DNA from: Veillonellaceae bacterium
GTDB taxonomy: Bacteria > Bacillota > Negativicutes > JAAYSF01
Length of the DNA stretch: 55,025 nt
Reading direction: 5' to 3'
Assembly (NCBI GenBank): GCA_012523975.1
Contig: JAAYSF010000040.1
Location: forward strand, 1 to 55,025
In this document: piece by piece, positions 26,741 through 35,205 of the stretch
Layout of the letters: each line of letters opens with the position of its first letter
Numbering within the stretch: position 1 is the stretch's first letter
Made by a program: the position numbers and the translations under genes
Notes under the pieces: model-generated
Told to the model about the DNA's origin: nothing
The model's input: the letters and a program-made list of their open reading frames with translations, nothing else
The model's database searches: none

Positions 26741-29700
26741 ATGAGCCAAACTGCAAATCGTCAGGCAGCAATTAGATCATTAAAAGGAAAGCTTGTGGCT
26801 GCTTATGAATATTTAGTCGAACATAATGATAAAGGGAACGCTGAGAAAGTTAAGCAGTTAGCAGGTAAATTAGTCAATGAGGAATTCGCTATTGCCTTTT
26901 GTGGGCATTTTTCAGCAGGAAAATCAACGATAATTAATCGTTTGATAGGAGAAAATTTATTACCGTCAAGCCCGATTCCAACCAGTGCCAATCTTGTAAA
27001 AGTCAAAGCGGGCGAAGAGTATGCCAAGGTATTTTTTAAAAATGAAAAACCTCGTTTATATCTTGCTCCGTATGATTATAAAATGGTAAAAAACTATTGC
27101 AAGGACGGGGATCAAATCCAGGCTATTGAAATTAGTCATTCTAATTCCCAATTGCCAAGTCACACTGTTATTATGGATACTCCCGGTATTGATTCAGCGG
27201 ATGATGCGCATCGTATTGCTACTGAGTCCGCCATTCATCTTGCTGATTTGATTTTCTATGTAATGGACTATAATCATGTCCAATCCGAATTGAATTTTAT
27301 GTTTACTAAAGAGTTAACAGAGGCTGGCAAAGAGGTTTATCTTGTTATTAACCAAGTGGACAAGCATTCCAATCAGGAACTTTCCTTTGCGGAGTTTAAA
27401 ACAAGCGTGGTTCAATCGTTCTTATCGTGGGGAGTAAAGCCAGCTGATATTTTTTATACCTCTTTAAAACAGGATGACCATGAATATAATCAATTTCCTG
27501 TGCTGCAGGCGTTTTTAGCAGAGCGGTTAAAGGAGAAAGATAACTTACTCCTTCAATCTATTTTTCATTCCCTGCAGAAAATTATCAAAGACCATGTGGA
27601 TTTAACAAACAAAAAGAATGAACAAGAGCTTCAGCCGTTCAAGGATATCCTAAATGAACTATCGGCTAAGGATCAGGAGGAGTTAGCGGATAACTACAGC
27701 AGGCTGATGGAAGAAAAAAACTCTTTAGGCGAAAGGCTCGAAAAGGCTGAAAGTGAATTTGATTCTGAAGTCAATAAAATCATGACAAACGCCTATTTAA
27801 TGCCATTTCAAACCAGGGCGCTCGCGGAAGCCTACCTTGAATCATGTCAGAGCGGGTTTAAGGTTGGCTGGCTGTTTACCAAACAAAAAACCCTTGCTGA
27901 AAGAGAAACGAGATTGAATCTTTTTTACCAGGGTATACTCGAAAAAACAAAATCACAGTTAGAGTGGCATCTTCGTGATTTTCTATTGCGGTTTTTAAAG
28001 GAAAAGCGGATTGAAAATAAAGAACTGCTTGCCAAAATCCAGAGCTTTACTGTTGGTTTTTCAAGCGACTTATTAGCAGCTGCGGTAAAACCGGGGGCGC
28101 GCGTATCAGACGATTCAGTTATAAATTACACTGATGGTGTGGCAAATGAAATTAAACGTTTGGCTAAAAGCGGTTTAGCTGAGCTAGAAATTGAAATACT
28201 GAATGCTTTACAGGACCAAAATACCGCTCTCCAAGTAAAACTAAACCAGAGATCCGAAAGCTTAAGGCGGTATATTAACGCACTTGAGCAGGTGAAAAAA
28301 TATGAATCAGCCAAGAGTCTTGAGCAAACGAAGCTCGAAAGGCTGCTTAGCGAGGCAAAAGGGTTAGCGGATGACTGTGTTCATTTATTTCATCCGGAAG
28401 AAGAGGATTTCGAGGTGGTATATGGGGAAACCGGGCGTGTAGAACATGTGCAGAAAAAACCAAATCTCCCGGTGATCAAGCCAATTCTAAAAGAAAAAAG
28501 GGCATTACCTGCTGAAGCATCAGATCGAATGAAACATACTGCTAAAAAATTAAAAAAGACGGCACAGCTTGTTCATCACTTACCAGGCTTTGCGAAGCTT
28601 GCAGCTGAACTGGAAGAAAAAGCCGCTAGATTAGAACACAAGGGGTTCACCGTTGCTTTATTTGGGGCATTCAGCGCCGGTAAATCCTCTTTTGCGAATG
28701 CGCTAATCGGAGAGAAAGTGTTACCTGTTTCACCTAATCCAACGACAGCAGCAATAAACAAAATAAAGCCGATTAATGAGTCGTATCAGCATGGGACTGT
28801 TCTCGTTAAGCTTAAAGAAGAAGGTGCGATGCTTGAAGATGTAAATCGTGCCTTAAAAATGTTTGATGTTCATGCTGAGAGCTTAGCTGATGCAAAGTCA
28901 ATAATAGAAGAAATCAATGTACATTTAGACCAGCAGGGTGCAGCCGAAAAGACAAATTATGCTTTTTTACAGGCATTTACATATGGGTATGCTGCTTTAT
29001 GCGAACAGCTAGGTACAATACTCCAAACCACGATCACTGAATTTGGCGATTACGTAGCAATGGAAGAGAAGTCCTGCTTTGTTGAATGGATTGATCTTTA
29101 TTATGATTGTCCGTTGACCCGTAAGGGAATTACTCTAGTCGATACCCCGGGGGCGGATTCAATTAATGCCCGTCACACAGGAGTAGCGTTTGACTTTATA
29201 AAAAACTCGGATGCGATTTTGTTTGTAACTTACTATAATCATGCATTTTCCAAAGCAGACCGGGAGTTTTTAATTCAGCTGGGACGTGTAAAGGATGCAT
29301 TTCAACTAGATAAAATGTTCTTTATTATAAATGCCATTGATTTGGCTGATAACGAGGAAGAAAAGGAAATCGTTGTTGAATATGTCCACGAGCAGCTTAT
29401 AAAATATGGAGTTAGAAATCCCCATTTATATCCATTATCAAGCTTAAAGGCACTTAAAGAGAAGCAAGAAAAGATAACTCTTCCCGTTTCAGGAATGCCT
29501 GCTTTTGAGGAAGATTTTTATCACTTTATTACCAATGATTTGGCTAACCTGGCGGTCGCAGCATCGGAGAATGAACTGAGCCGTGTTTGCCGTTTAGTAA
29601 CAAAGCTCATTGAAAGTACCAAGGAAGATGCTGCTGTTAAACAGCAAAAGCGGGTAAATATTGAGGCCGAGAAAACGGGCATACACGCATATCTTGAGCA

Positions 29701-30397
29701 GCAGACAGCCCAAGATTTAAAAAACCGCTTGTCTCAGGAAACAGAAGAATTAATCTATTATATCAAACAGCGGGTGTTTCTCCGTTTTAATGAGTTCTTC
29801 AAAGAAGCATTCAATCCTAGTGTGTTACGCGATGATGGCCGTGATCTGAAAAAAGCATTGCAGAGTGCACTTGACGAGTTACTCGACCAGATTGGATTTG
29901 AATTTGCCCAGGAAATGAGAGCAGCGACAGTAAGATTGGATCGCTTTGCTGAAAAAATAACAGTAGAGTATCAAGCGATACTTGTCGAAATGATTCGTGA
30001 GATTAATCAGGATTTATCTTTTTCGCTCTTTGAATTTAGTGATAAAGCACAAATTGAATTTGAAGCGGCTTTCAAAGATATTCAGTATGGGTTGTTTTCG
30101 AAAGCAATGGCTTATTTTAAAAATCCCAAAGCATTTTTTGAAAAACGCGAAAACAAATTAATGAGTGATGAGATTTATAGCGTGCTTGACAAAGCAGCAG
30201 ATGAGTATTTACAGAATGAGCAAAACCGGGTCCAGGCTCTATATGGAAATCTCATGGAGAGTGAATTTGAACATTTAATCTTGCAGATGGCAGAACAGGC
30301 TGATGACTTTTATTTAAGTTTGCTCTCAGCCTTAGACGGCGGAGTTCCAGCCGAACAGTTAATTGAGATTCATCAAAGCCTAACAGAGCTTAGATGA
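26741..30397 (+). CDS. two-GTPase bacterial dynamin-like protein (DynA type)
   Basis: A 1218-residue protein made of two fused dynamin units, the architecture of Bacillus DynA (YpbR), which tethers and fuses membranes and helps cells survive membrane stress and phage. Unit 1: P-loop GHFSAGKST (residues 55-63), switch SPIPTSAN, DTPGID and NQVDK. Unit 2, from about residue 640: GAFSAGKSS, SPNPTTAA, DTPGADS and NAIDLAD. Long helical stalk sections follow each GTPase, and there is no signal peptide. AAGGGG precedes the ATG. No stop or frameshift is seen, so it looks functional. The sequence looks more Bacillales-like than typical of Negativicutes, and it lies between REP elements and a tRNA scar, consistent with transfer; that is inference. 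Confidence 0.93.
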   Translation: MSQTANRQAAIRSLKGKLVAAYEYLVEHNDKGNAEKVKQLAGKLVNEEFAIAFCGHFSAGKSTIINRLIGENLLPSSPIPTSANLVKVKAGEEYAKVFFKNEKPRLYLAPYDYKMVKNYCKDGDQIQAIEISHSNSQLPSHTVIMDTPGIDSADDAHRIATESAIHLADLIFYVMDYNHVQSELNFMFTKELTEAGKEVYLVINQVDKHSNQELSFAEFKTSVVQSFLSWGVKPADIFYTSLKQDDHEYNQFPVLQAFLAERLKEKDNLLLQSIFHSLQKIIKDHVDLTNKKNEQELQPFKDILNELSAKDQEELADNYSRLMEEKNSLGERLEKAESEFDSEVNKIMTNAYLMPFQTRALAEAYLESCQSGFKVGWLFTKQKTLAERETRLNLFYQGILEKTKSQLEWHLRDFLLRFLKEKRIENKELLAKIQSFTVGFSSDLLAAAVKPGARVSDDSVINYTDGVANEIKRLAKSGLAELEIEILNALQDQNTALQVKLNQRSESLRRYINALEQVKKYESAKSLEQTKLERLLSEAKGLADDCVHLFHPEEEDFEVVYGETGRVEHVQKKPNLPVIKPILKEKRALPAEASDRMKHTAKKLKKTAQLVHHLPGFAKLAAELEEKAARLEHKGFTVALFGAFSAGKSSFANALIGEKVLPVSPNPTTAAINKIKPINESYQHGTVLVKLKEEGAMLEDVNRALKMFDVHAESLADAKSIIEEINVHLDQQGAAEKTNYAFLQAFTYGYAALCEQLGTILQTTITEFGDYVAMEEKSCFVEWIDLYYDCPLTRKGITLVDTPGADSINARHTGVAFDFIKNSDAILFVTYYNHAFSKADREFLIQLGRVKDAFQLDKMFFIINAIDLADNEEEKEIVVEYVHEQLIKYGVRNPHLYPLSSLKALKEKQEKITLPVSGMPAFEEDFYHFITNDLANLAVAASENELSRVCRLVTKLIESTKEDAAVKQQKRVNIEAEKTGIHAYLEQQTAQDLKNRLSQETEELIYYIKQRVFLRFNEFFKEAFNPSVLRDDGRDLKKALQSALDELLDQIGFEFAQEMRAATVRLDRFAEKITVEYQAILVEMIREINQDLSFSLFEFSDKAQIEFEAAFKDIQYGLFSKAMAYFKNPKAFFEKRENKLMSDEIYSVLDKAADEYLQNEQNRVQALYGNLMESEFEHLILQMAEQADDFYLSLLSALDGGVPAEQLIEIHQSLTELR

Positions 30398-30488
30398 AAA
30401 AAGGTCACCTTAACAATCTAATCATTTTGATAAAACGTCCCGTATGTCCCATTTTGGTCAGCAATCACGAATAAAAAAGAGGTGTATT

Positions 30489-30842
30489 ATGAAGATAGTA
30501 ATTATGGTGCGTGAGGAAACAATGATGCGCTGTACTGGTAGCGGTTGTATGAATGCGTTTTTTAAGAAGATTGATTCTTTTGCCCGCTATGCAGATCAAG
30601 AAGATGTGGAATTGGTTTCCTTTACGCATAACGGCGGGGATATTGAGAAAAAGATCGCTGCACTGCAGAAAAAGGGAGTAGACGTTATACATTTATCATC
30701 TTGCATAAGAGGGAAAGACTCAAATTATGAGCAATTGGCCCGGCGGTTGTCAGAGAACTTTTCGGTTGTCGGCTATACGCATGGCGAGGAGATTGGAAAG
30801 ACAGGGCAAGCAATTATCCTTGAAAAGTCAATAAACGGCTGA
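30489..30842 (+). CDS. CGGC-domain-like protein lacking the CGGC cysteines
   Basis: A 117-residue small protein of the CGGC domain family, thought to bind metal or a redox centre. The framework is intact: MRCTGSGCMNAF at residues 13-24, ELVSFTH, VDVIHLSSCIR and VVGYTHGEE. But the motif that names the family is here HNGGD (47-51), with both cysteines replaced by Asn and Asp. Three other cysteines remain (15, 20 and the one in SSCIR). AGAGGTG precedes ATG 30489. It lies 91 bases after the dynamin gene and 103 bases before ric. The biochemical role is unknown. Confidence 0.75.
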   Translation: MKIVIMVREETMMRCTGSGCMNAFFKKIDSFARYADQEDVELVSFTHNGGDIEKKIAALQKKGVDVIHLSSCIRGKDSNYEQLARRLSENFSVVGYTHGEEIGKTGQAIILEKSING

Positions 30843-30876
30843 AATCTTATAGCTCAGGAAGATAAAAAGGTGTTTG

Positions 30877-30890
30877 GTGATGAATGTCAC
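30877..30890. promoter_or_regulatory. CRP/FNR-type site upstream of ric
   Basis: GTGA-N6-TCAC within the sequence TGGTGATGAATGTCACAG. A possible -10 box TAAAAT at 30913-30918 puts the site centre near -41.5 from the expected start, the usual place for a class II activator of this family. Confidence 0.5.
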
Positions 30891-30945
30891 AGTTTTATTA
30901 TTAAACATTAGTTAAAATGTAAACATAACAAACAAGGAGGAAGGT

Positions 30946-31665
30946 GTGCGAGGTATGTTTACTAAAAATGATAAAATTGGGACCATCGTTGTACAATTCC
31001 CCAAAGCAGCTGAGATATTTAAAAAGTACAATATTGATTTTTGCTGCGGCGGTGACAGGCCGCTAGAGCAGGCTTTCACGGAAGCAAAATTAAATGAGAA
31101 AGAGATTCTGGACCAATTAAATGCGTACTATGCTGAGTATAAACAAACACTTGATGAGGCTGATAAGGATTGGTCACAGCAATCCCTAACAAGCCTTGTA
31201 GAGCATATTGTGGAAACGCATCATAAATATCTCGATGAGAACTTGCCTTCAATTAGCGAATTAGCCTTGAAAATTTTACGGGTACATGGGAACAAGCATC
31301 CGGAACTTTATCGAGTTCATAAGCTGGCTAATATGCTTCGGACTGAGCTTGAACAGCACCTCATAGTTGAAGAAGTTGAGTTCTACCCGGTAATAAAGCA
31401 ATTTGAAAGAACTTCTAGGATTCAAGATTTGACTAAAATTAAAAATATCCTAGAAAATTTAGAAGATGAGCATGAGGCCGCTGGCGGGATATTAAAGGAA
31501 TTAAGAAACATTACAGGGAATTTTGTTCCACCCAGCGATGTGTGTGCATCTTATCAATTAACTTTTAAAAAGCTAGAGGAACTCGAATCAGATTTATTTC
31601 AGCATATCCATTTGGAAAACAATATTTTACATCCAAGATTAAGAACGAGTTTAAAAGCGTTGTAA
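30946..31665 (+). CDS. ric: iron-sulfur cluster repair di-iron protein Ric (ScdA/YtfE)
   Basis: A 239-residue protein that repairs iron-sulfur clusters damaged by nitric oxide or peroxide. The N-terminal ScdA_N domain has the DFCCGG motif (Cys33, Cys34). The C-terminal hemerythrin-like four-helix part carries the di-iron ligands: HIVETHHKY, a glutamate and histidine in LEQHLIVEEVEFYP, DEHEAAGG and QHIHLENNILHPR. AAGGAGG lies five bases before GTG 30946; ATG 30955 is the alternative. A strong terminator follows. The upstream CRP/FNR-like site suggests control by a nitrosative-stress or redox regulator. Confidence 0.93.
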   Translation: MRGMFTKNDKIGTIVVQFPKAAEIFKKYNIDFCCGGDRPLEQAFTEAKLNEKEILDQLNAYYAEYKQTLDEADKDWSQQSLTSLVEHIVETHHKYLDENLPSISELALKILRVHGNKHPELYRVHKLANMLRTELEQHLIVEEVEFYPVIKQFERTSRIQDLTKIKNILENLEDEHEAAGGILKELRNITGNFVPPSDVCASYQLTFKKLEELESDLFQHIHLENNILHPRLRTSLKAL

Positions 31666-31715
31666 TATGAAAAACTGGTGTTAATTAGGCTGCTATAACT
31701 GGCCGACTGCAATCC

Positions 31716-31746
31716 CGGCGCAAGCATAATGCTTGCGCCGATTTTT
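31716..31746 (+). terminator. rho-independent terminator after ric
   Basis: An 11-bp stem CGGCGCAAGCA/TGCTTGCGCCG with a 3-base loop followed by ATTTTTG. Confidence 0.92.
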
Positions 31747-31896
31747 GTTAAGACTAGCGATAAATCTATATAGTTAATGCGACAGGCTCTCTTTAGGCAA
31801 AGGAAGAATAGTATACAATTTACCACAATCCTATTAATTAATGGCGTTAGCCCTAGTTTTAGCATAATGTTATTAACAGCGGGATTCTAAAAATGG

Positions 31897-32148
31897 TTAT
31901 CTTCTAGATTTACTCTTAAGTAGCTTCTTTTCTAAGGAGAAGAGCTCCTCAGCTTTTTCATTCATAAAGTGATGTGCGTCGCTAATGGCTTGATTATAAA
32001 TGAATATACCGGCTTCGTTTATTATAAAATCCAGAAAGACGGAAGCTTTAAAGTCACTGATTTCCTCATCTCTTTCTTTAAGAAAGAATTCTTTAATACT
32101 TCTTATTAAATCCTCCTTATTTTCCGGGCTTAGTTTAATCGTTTCCAT
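31897..32148 (-). CDS. DUF2164 family protein
   Basis: An 83-residue protein matching the DUF2164 pattern: IKLSPENKEDLIRSIKEFF, then ERDEEISDFKA, then a conserved L-D-F-I-x-x-E-x-G-x-x-I-Y-N-Q-A-I. The function of this family is unknown; the fold is predicted to be helical. The ATG at 32148 follows GAGGTG. It is a single gene with nothing recognisable immediately around it. Confidence 0.82.
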   Translation of the reverse strand: METIKLSPENKEDLIRSIKEFFLKERDEEISDFKASVFLDFIINEAGIFIYNQAISDAHHFMNEKAEELFSLEKKLLKSKSRR

Positions 32149-32329
32149 TTAGGCACCTCGATTTATTGGATTTGATGATATTTTAACACAGTAATGATTT
32201 TTTTATCGGGTAAAAGAAGGGATGCTTATCATTTGGTTGGTCATGTTCAATTAATAATGTGGCCGAATGAAATCTGCAGGACAATGGTTCCAAGGAATTT
32301 TTGAATCATTCTATTTCTAGGAAGTTCAT

Positions 32330-32357
32330 GAAACAATGTCCCTGTCCCCGTGTTTTC
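32330..32357 (+). repeat. degenerate REP-like element 5
   Basis: GAAACA and TGTTTTC enclose ATGTCCCTGTCCCCG. The layout and the GTCCCCG core match the other elements, with changed but still pairing stem bases. Confidence 0.5.
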
Positions 32358-32383
32358 CTCATCCATATCGATGCCGTTTCCAA

Positions 32384-32429
32384 AATGGCATTCAAGAGGT
32401 CAGCGGTTCGATCCCGCTTATCTTCACCA
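32384..32429 (+). tRNA. 3' fragment of tRNA-Ala(GGC), integration scar
   Basis: About 46 bases matching the 3' part of tRNA-Ala(GGC): an anticodon loop with GGC and 3' anticodon strand (TGGCATTCAAG), variable loop AGGTC, T arm AGCGG-TTCGATC-CCGCT, acceptor strand TATCTTC and ACCA. The 5' half (acceptor, D arm, 5' anticodon strand) is absent, so this is not a working tRNA. A tRNA-type terminator follows 11 bases on. Such fragments are left where an element has integrated into a tRNA gene. Confidence 0.8.
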
Positions 32430-32440
32430 GAGAAATAATG

Positions 32441-32472
32441 GCTTGCGAGGTTTTTACTTCGCAGGCTTTTTT
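32441..32472 (+). terminator. terminator of the truncated tRNA gene
   Basis: GCTTGCGA pairs with TCGCAGGC (one G-U pair) around a 10-base loop, followed by six T residues. Confidence 0.78.
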
Positions 32473-32639
32473 GTTTGGTAAGACAAGACTAGCAGCGTAT
32501 TACCTGGAAAATAAAAGGTAGATGCAGCGTGTTGGCGAATAAAACTATTTTATTGAAGATAAAATAGTTTTTGCTGTGGATGCAACATGATACTTTGTAT
32601 TCTTTATATATAATAGTTATCGCGAAAGGATCTGAAAAG

Positions 32640-34112
32640 ATGTTAACTGGAGAAGTACGCAATAAGGTTGACAAGATATGGACAGATATATGGGCGGGAG
32701 GTATCACCAATCCGCTGACAGTAATTGAACAGCTTACTTATTTGATGTTTATCCGCTCGCTAGATGAGAAAGAGCTTGAAACGGAAACCTTTGAAGCAGT
32801 CAGCGGCGAAAAACTGCCAAAAATATTTCCGCAGGATGCAGAAGGGCAAGAGATGCGCTGGAGTAAGTTCAAAAATAAAGATTCCAGGTAAATTTTTGAG
32901 ATTGTCGGGTCAAAAGTATTTCCGTTTATTAAGGCGATGAACGGCGAGAATAAATCTGCTTTTTCCCGCTACATGCAAGATGCTATATTTTTAATTCCAA
33001 CTCCACAGGTATTGCAGAAGATTGTTACTGGCCTTGAAGATTTATATGAGCATGACATTAAAGACCTTGATATGCAGGGCGATTTATATGAGTATATGCT
33101 GGGCAAGTTGGCGACAGCAGGACAAAACGGACAGTTTAGAACACCTAAGCATATCCGCGACATGATGGTGAAGTTGGTAAAACCCGTACCAGATGACACG
33201 ATTGCTGATCCGGCTTGTGGTACGGCTGGTTTTCTGGTATCAGCGGCAGAATACATTAGGTCAAAGTACGAAGCCGACATGACAGCCGAACAATGGGAAC
33301 ATTTCGCAGGCGATATGTTTTCGGGCTATGATACTGATCGAACCATGCTGCGCATTTCGGCTATGAACCTGATGCTTCACTCTATTACCAAGCCTCATAT
33401 CGACTATGTGGACAGCGTTTCTAAAAATAATGCGATTGATTCGAAGTTTGACGTTATATTAGCTAATCCGCCTTTCACTGGCACTGTGGATGCGGAGAGT
33501 ATTCATGATAATTTAAAGGCTGTATGCAACACCAAAAAGACAGAGCTGTTGTTTGTAACTCTCTTTTTAAGAATGCTCAAAAAAGGCGGACGGTGTGCAT
33601 GCATAGTACCGGATGGTGTACTATTTGGCACTACGAAGGCCCATAAAGCGCTGCGCAAGGAATTGGTAGAAAACCATCATCTGCGGGCGGTTATCTCTAT
33701 GCCGTCAGGAGTGTTTAAGCCTTATGCTGGTGTTTCAACAGCAATATTGGTATTTACCAAAACAGGCGCAGGTGGTACTGACAAAGTATGGTTTTATGAT
33801 ATGAAGTCAGACGGATTCTCGCTTGATGACAAGCGTACAGATTTGGGAAATGAGGGCGATATTCCCGATATTATTGCTCGTTTCGGTAACCTTGCTGGGG
33901 AGGCAGATCGCAAGCCGACAGAGCAAAGCTTCCTAGTGGATAAAGCCGATATTAAGAAGAATGACTTTGATCTTTCTATCAATAGATATAAGCAAATTGA
34001 ATATGAGAAGATTGAATATGATGCGCCCCATGTGATTATGACTCGGCTGGATGAACTTAGTATTGATATAGCCTCCAAGATGGAAGAACTGAGGGGGCTT
34101 ATTGGTGAGTAA
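32640..34112 (+). pseudogene. hsdM: type I restriction-modification DNA methyltransferase subunit, interrupted by one TAA
   Basis: The coding frame runs 490 codons from ATG 32640 (after AAAGGA) but has one in-frame TAA at 32889-32891. The frame continues unbroken on both sides with family sequence: before it IWAGGITNPLTVIEQLTYL, after it IFEIVGSKVFPFIKAM, then PACGTAGFL (AdoMet site) and ANPPF (catalytic N6-adenine motif IV). The stop stands between codon 83 and 85, and the next ATG is at 32937. Because a TAA cannot encode selenocysteine, the simplest reading is a point nonsense mutation (one base from CAA or GAA). The downstream piece would lack the N-terminal helical domain needed for complex assembly. 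hsdS begins 8 bases before its end. Confidence 0.88.
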
Positions 34113-35187
34113 GTGGGAAAAGGCTAGGTTAGGAGATGTCTGCAAGATAAATATGGGTCAATCTCCAGATTCGTCGACATATAATCAAGCAATGGATGGA
34201 ATTCCTTTTTACCAAGGAAACGCTGATTTTGGGCAACGGTATCCTAATGCCCGTTATTACTGTAAGCAGCCCACAAAGTTGGCCAATAAAAATGATGTAT
34301 TAATATCAGTTAGAGCACCAATAGGAGCAGTGAATATTGCAACTGAGAAATGTTGCATTGGCCGAGGCTTAGCAGCAATTGCAGAAGTGGACGGAATTAC
34401 GAATTTTATGTATATTTATTTTTTTCTGAAGGCAAGAGTCGATGAATTAAATCTTAAAGGAACAGGTAGTACATTTAAAGCGATTAACAAGAATATTTTA
34501 CACGATTTGATAATCCCCCTCCCGCCCCTTGAAGTACAAAAGAAAATTGCCCAAACCCTTGACACTGCATCGGAACTGATAGCACTTCGTAAAAAGCAGT
34601 TGGCAGAACTGGATAATCTGATTAAGTCAGTTTTTTACGATATGTTTGGTGACCCTGTGACGAATGAGAAGGGGAGGTGGGACGTGAAAAAGTTAGGATC
34701 CATTAGTACTTTAAAATCTGGAAAATTTGTTTCATCTTCTGAAATACATGAATTAAGCTCCAAGCATTCATATCCATGTTTTGGTGGTAATGGTATTAGG
34801 GGTTATGTGGAGAAATACTCACATGAAGGAGAGTACTGCTTAATTGGGCGACAAGGAGCATTGTGTGGCAATGTACAACTTGCTCAAGGTAAGTTCTATG
34901 CAACTGAACACGCAGTTGTTGTAAGCCCAGTAATTACAATTAATACGAAATATTTACTTTACATATTAAAAAAATTAAATCTAAATAATTTGGCTTCAGG
35001 TGCTGCGCAACCTGGTTTAACAGTAGGAAAGCTCAATGATGTAGAAATTCCAATTCCACCGCTTCAATTCCAAAATCGTTTTGATAGTATTATACAAAAA
35101 ATCGAAGAACAAAAAGCCCTAGTCCAAAAAGCAATAGACGAAAGCCAATATTTATTTGACAGTTTAATGAACGAGTATTTCGAATAA
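34105..35187 (+). CDS. hsdS: type I restriction-modification specificity subunit
   Basis: A 360-residue DNA-recognition subunit with two target recognition domains, each followed by a conserved spacer helix: PLPPLEVQKKIAQTLD near residue 140 and IPPLQFQNRFDSIIQK near the end. The central repeat ends in the conserved MFGDP. The two recognition domains differ, so an asymmetric bipartite target is expected. The start GTG 34105 overlaps the hsdM stop by eight bases, giving coupled translation. Intact, and slightly shorter than average for the family. Confidence 0.93.
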   Translation: MSKWEKARLGDVCKINMGQSPDSSTYNQAMDGIPFYQGNADFGQRYPNARYYCKQPTKLANKNDVLISVRAPIGAVNIATEKCCIGRGLAAIAEVDGITNFMYIYFFLKARVDELNLKGTGSTFKAINKNILHDLIIPLPPLEVQKKIAQTLDTASELIALRKKQLAELDNLIKSVFYDMFGDPVTNEKGRWDVKKLGSISTLKSGKFVSSSEIHELSSKHSYPCFGGNGIRGYVEKYSHEGEYCLIGRQGALCGNVQLAQGKFYATEHAVVVSPVITINTKYLLYILKKLNLNNLASGAAQPGLTVGKLNDVEIPIPPLQFQNRFDSIIQKIEEQKALVQKAIDESQYLFDSLMNEYFE

Positions 35188-35205
35188 TATTTGAGGTGAT
35201 CGATC

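Noticed and set aside
32889-32891. Stop codon in hsdM as programmed recoding
   Set aside because: It is TAA, not TGA or TAG, so selenocysteine or pyrrolysine insertion does not apply, and no recoding structure or slippery sequence is seen around it.
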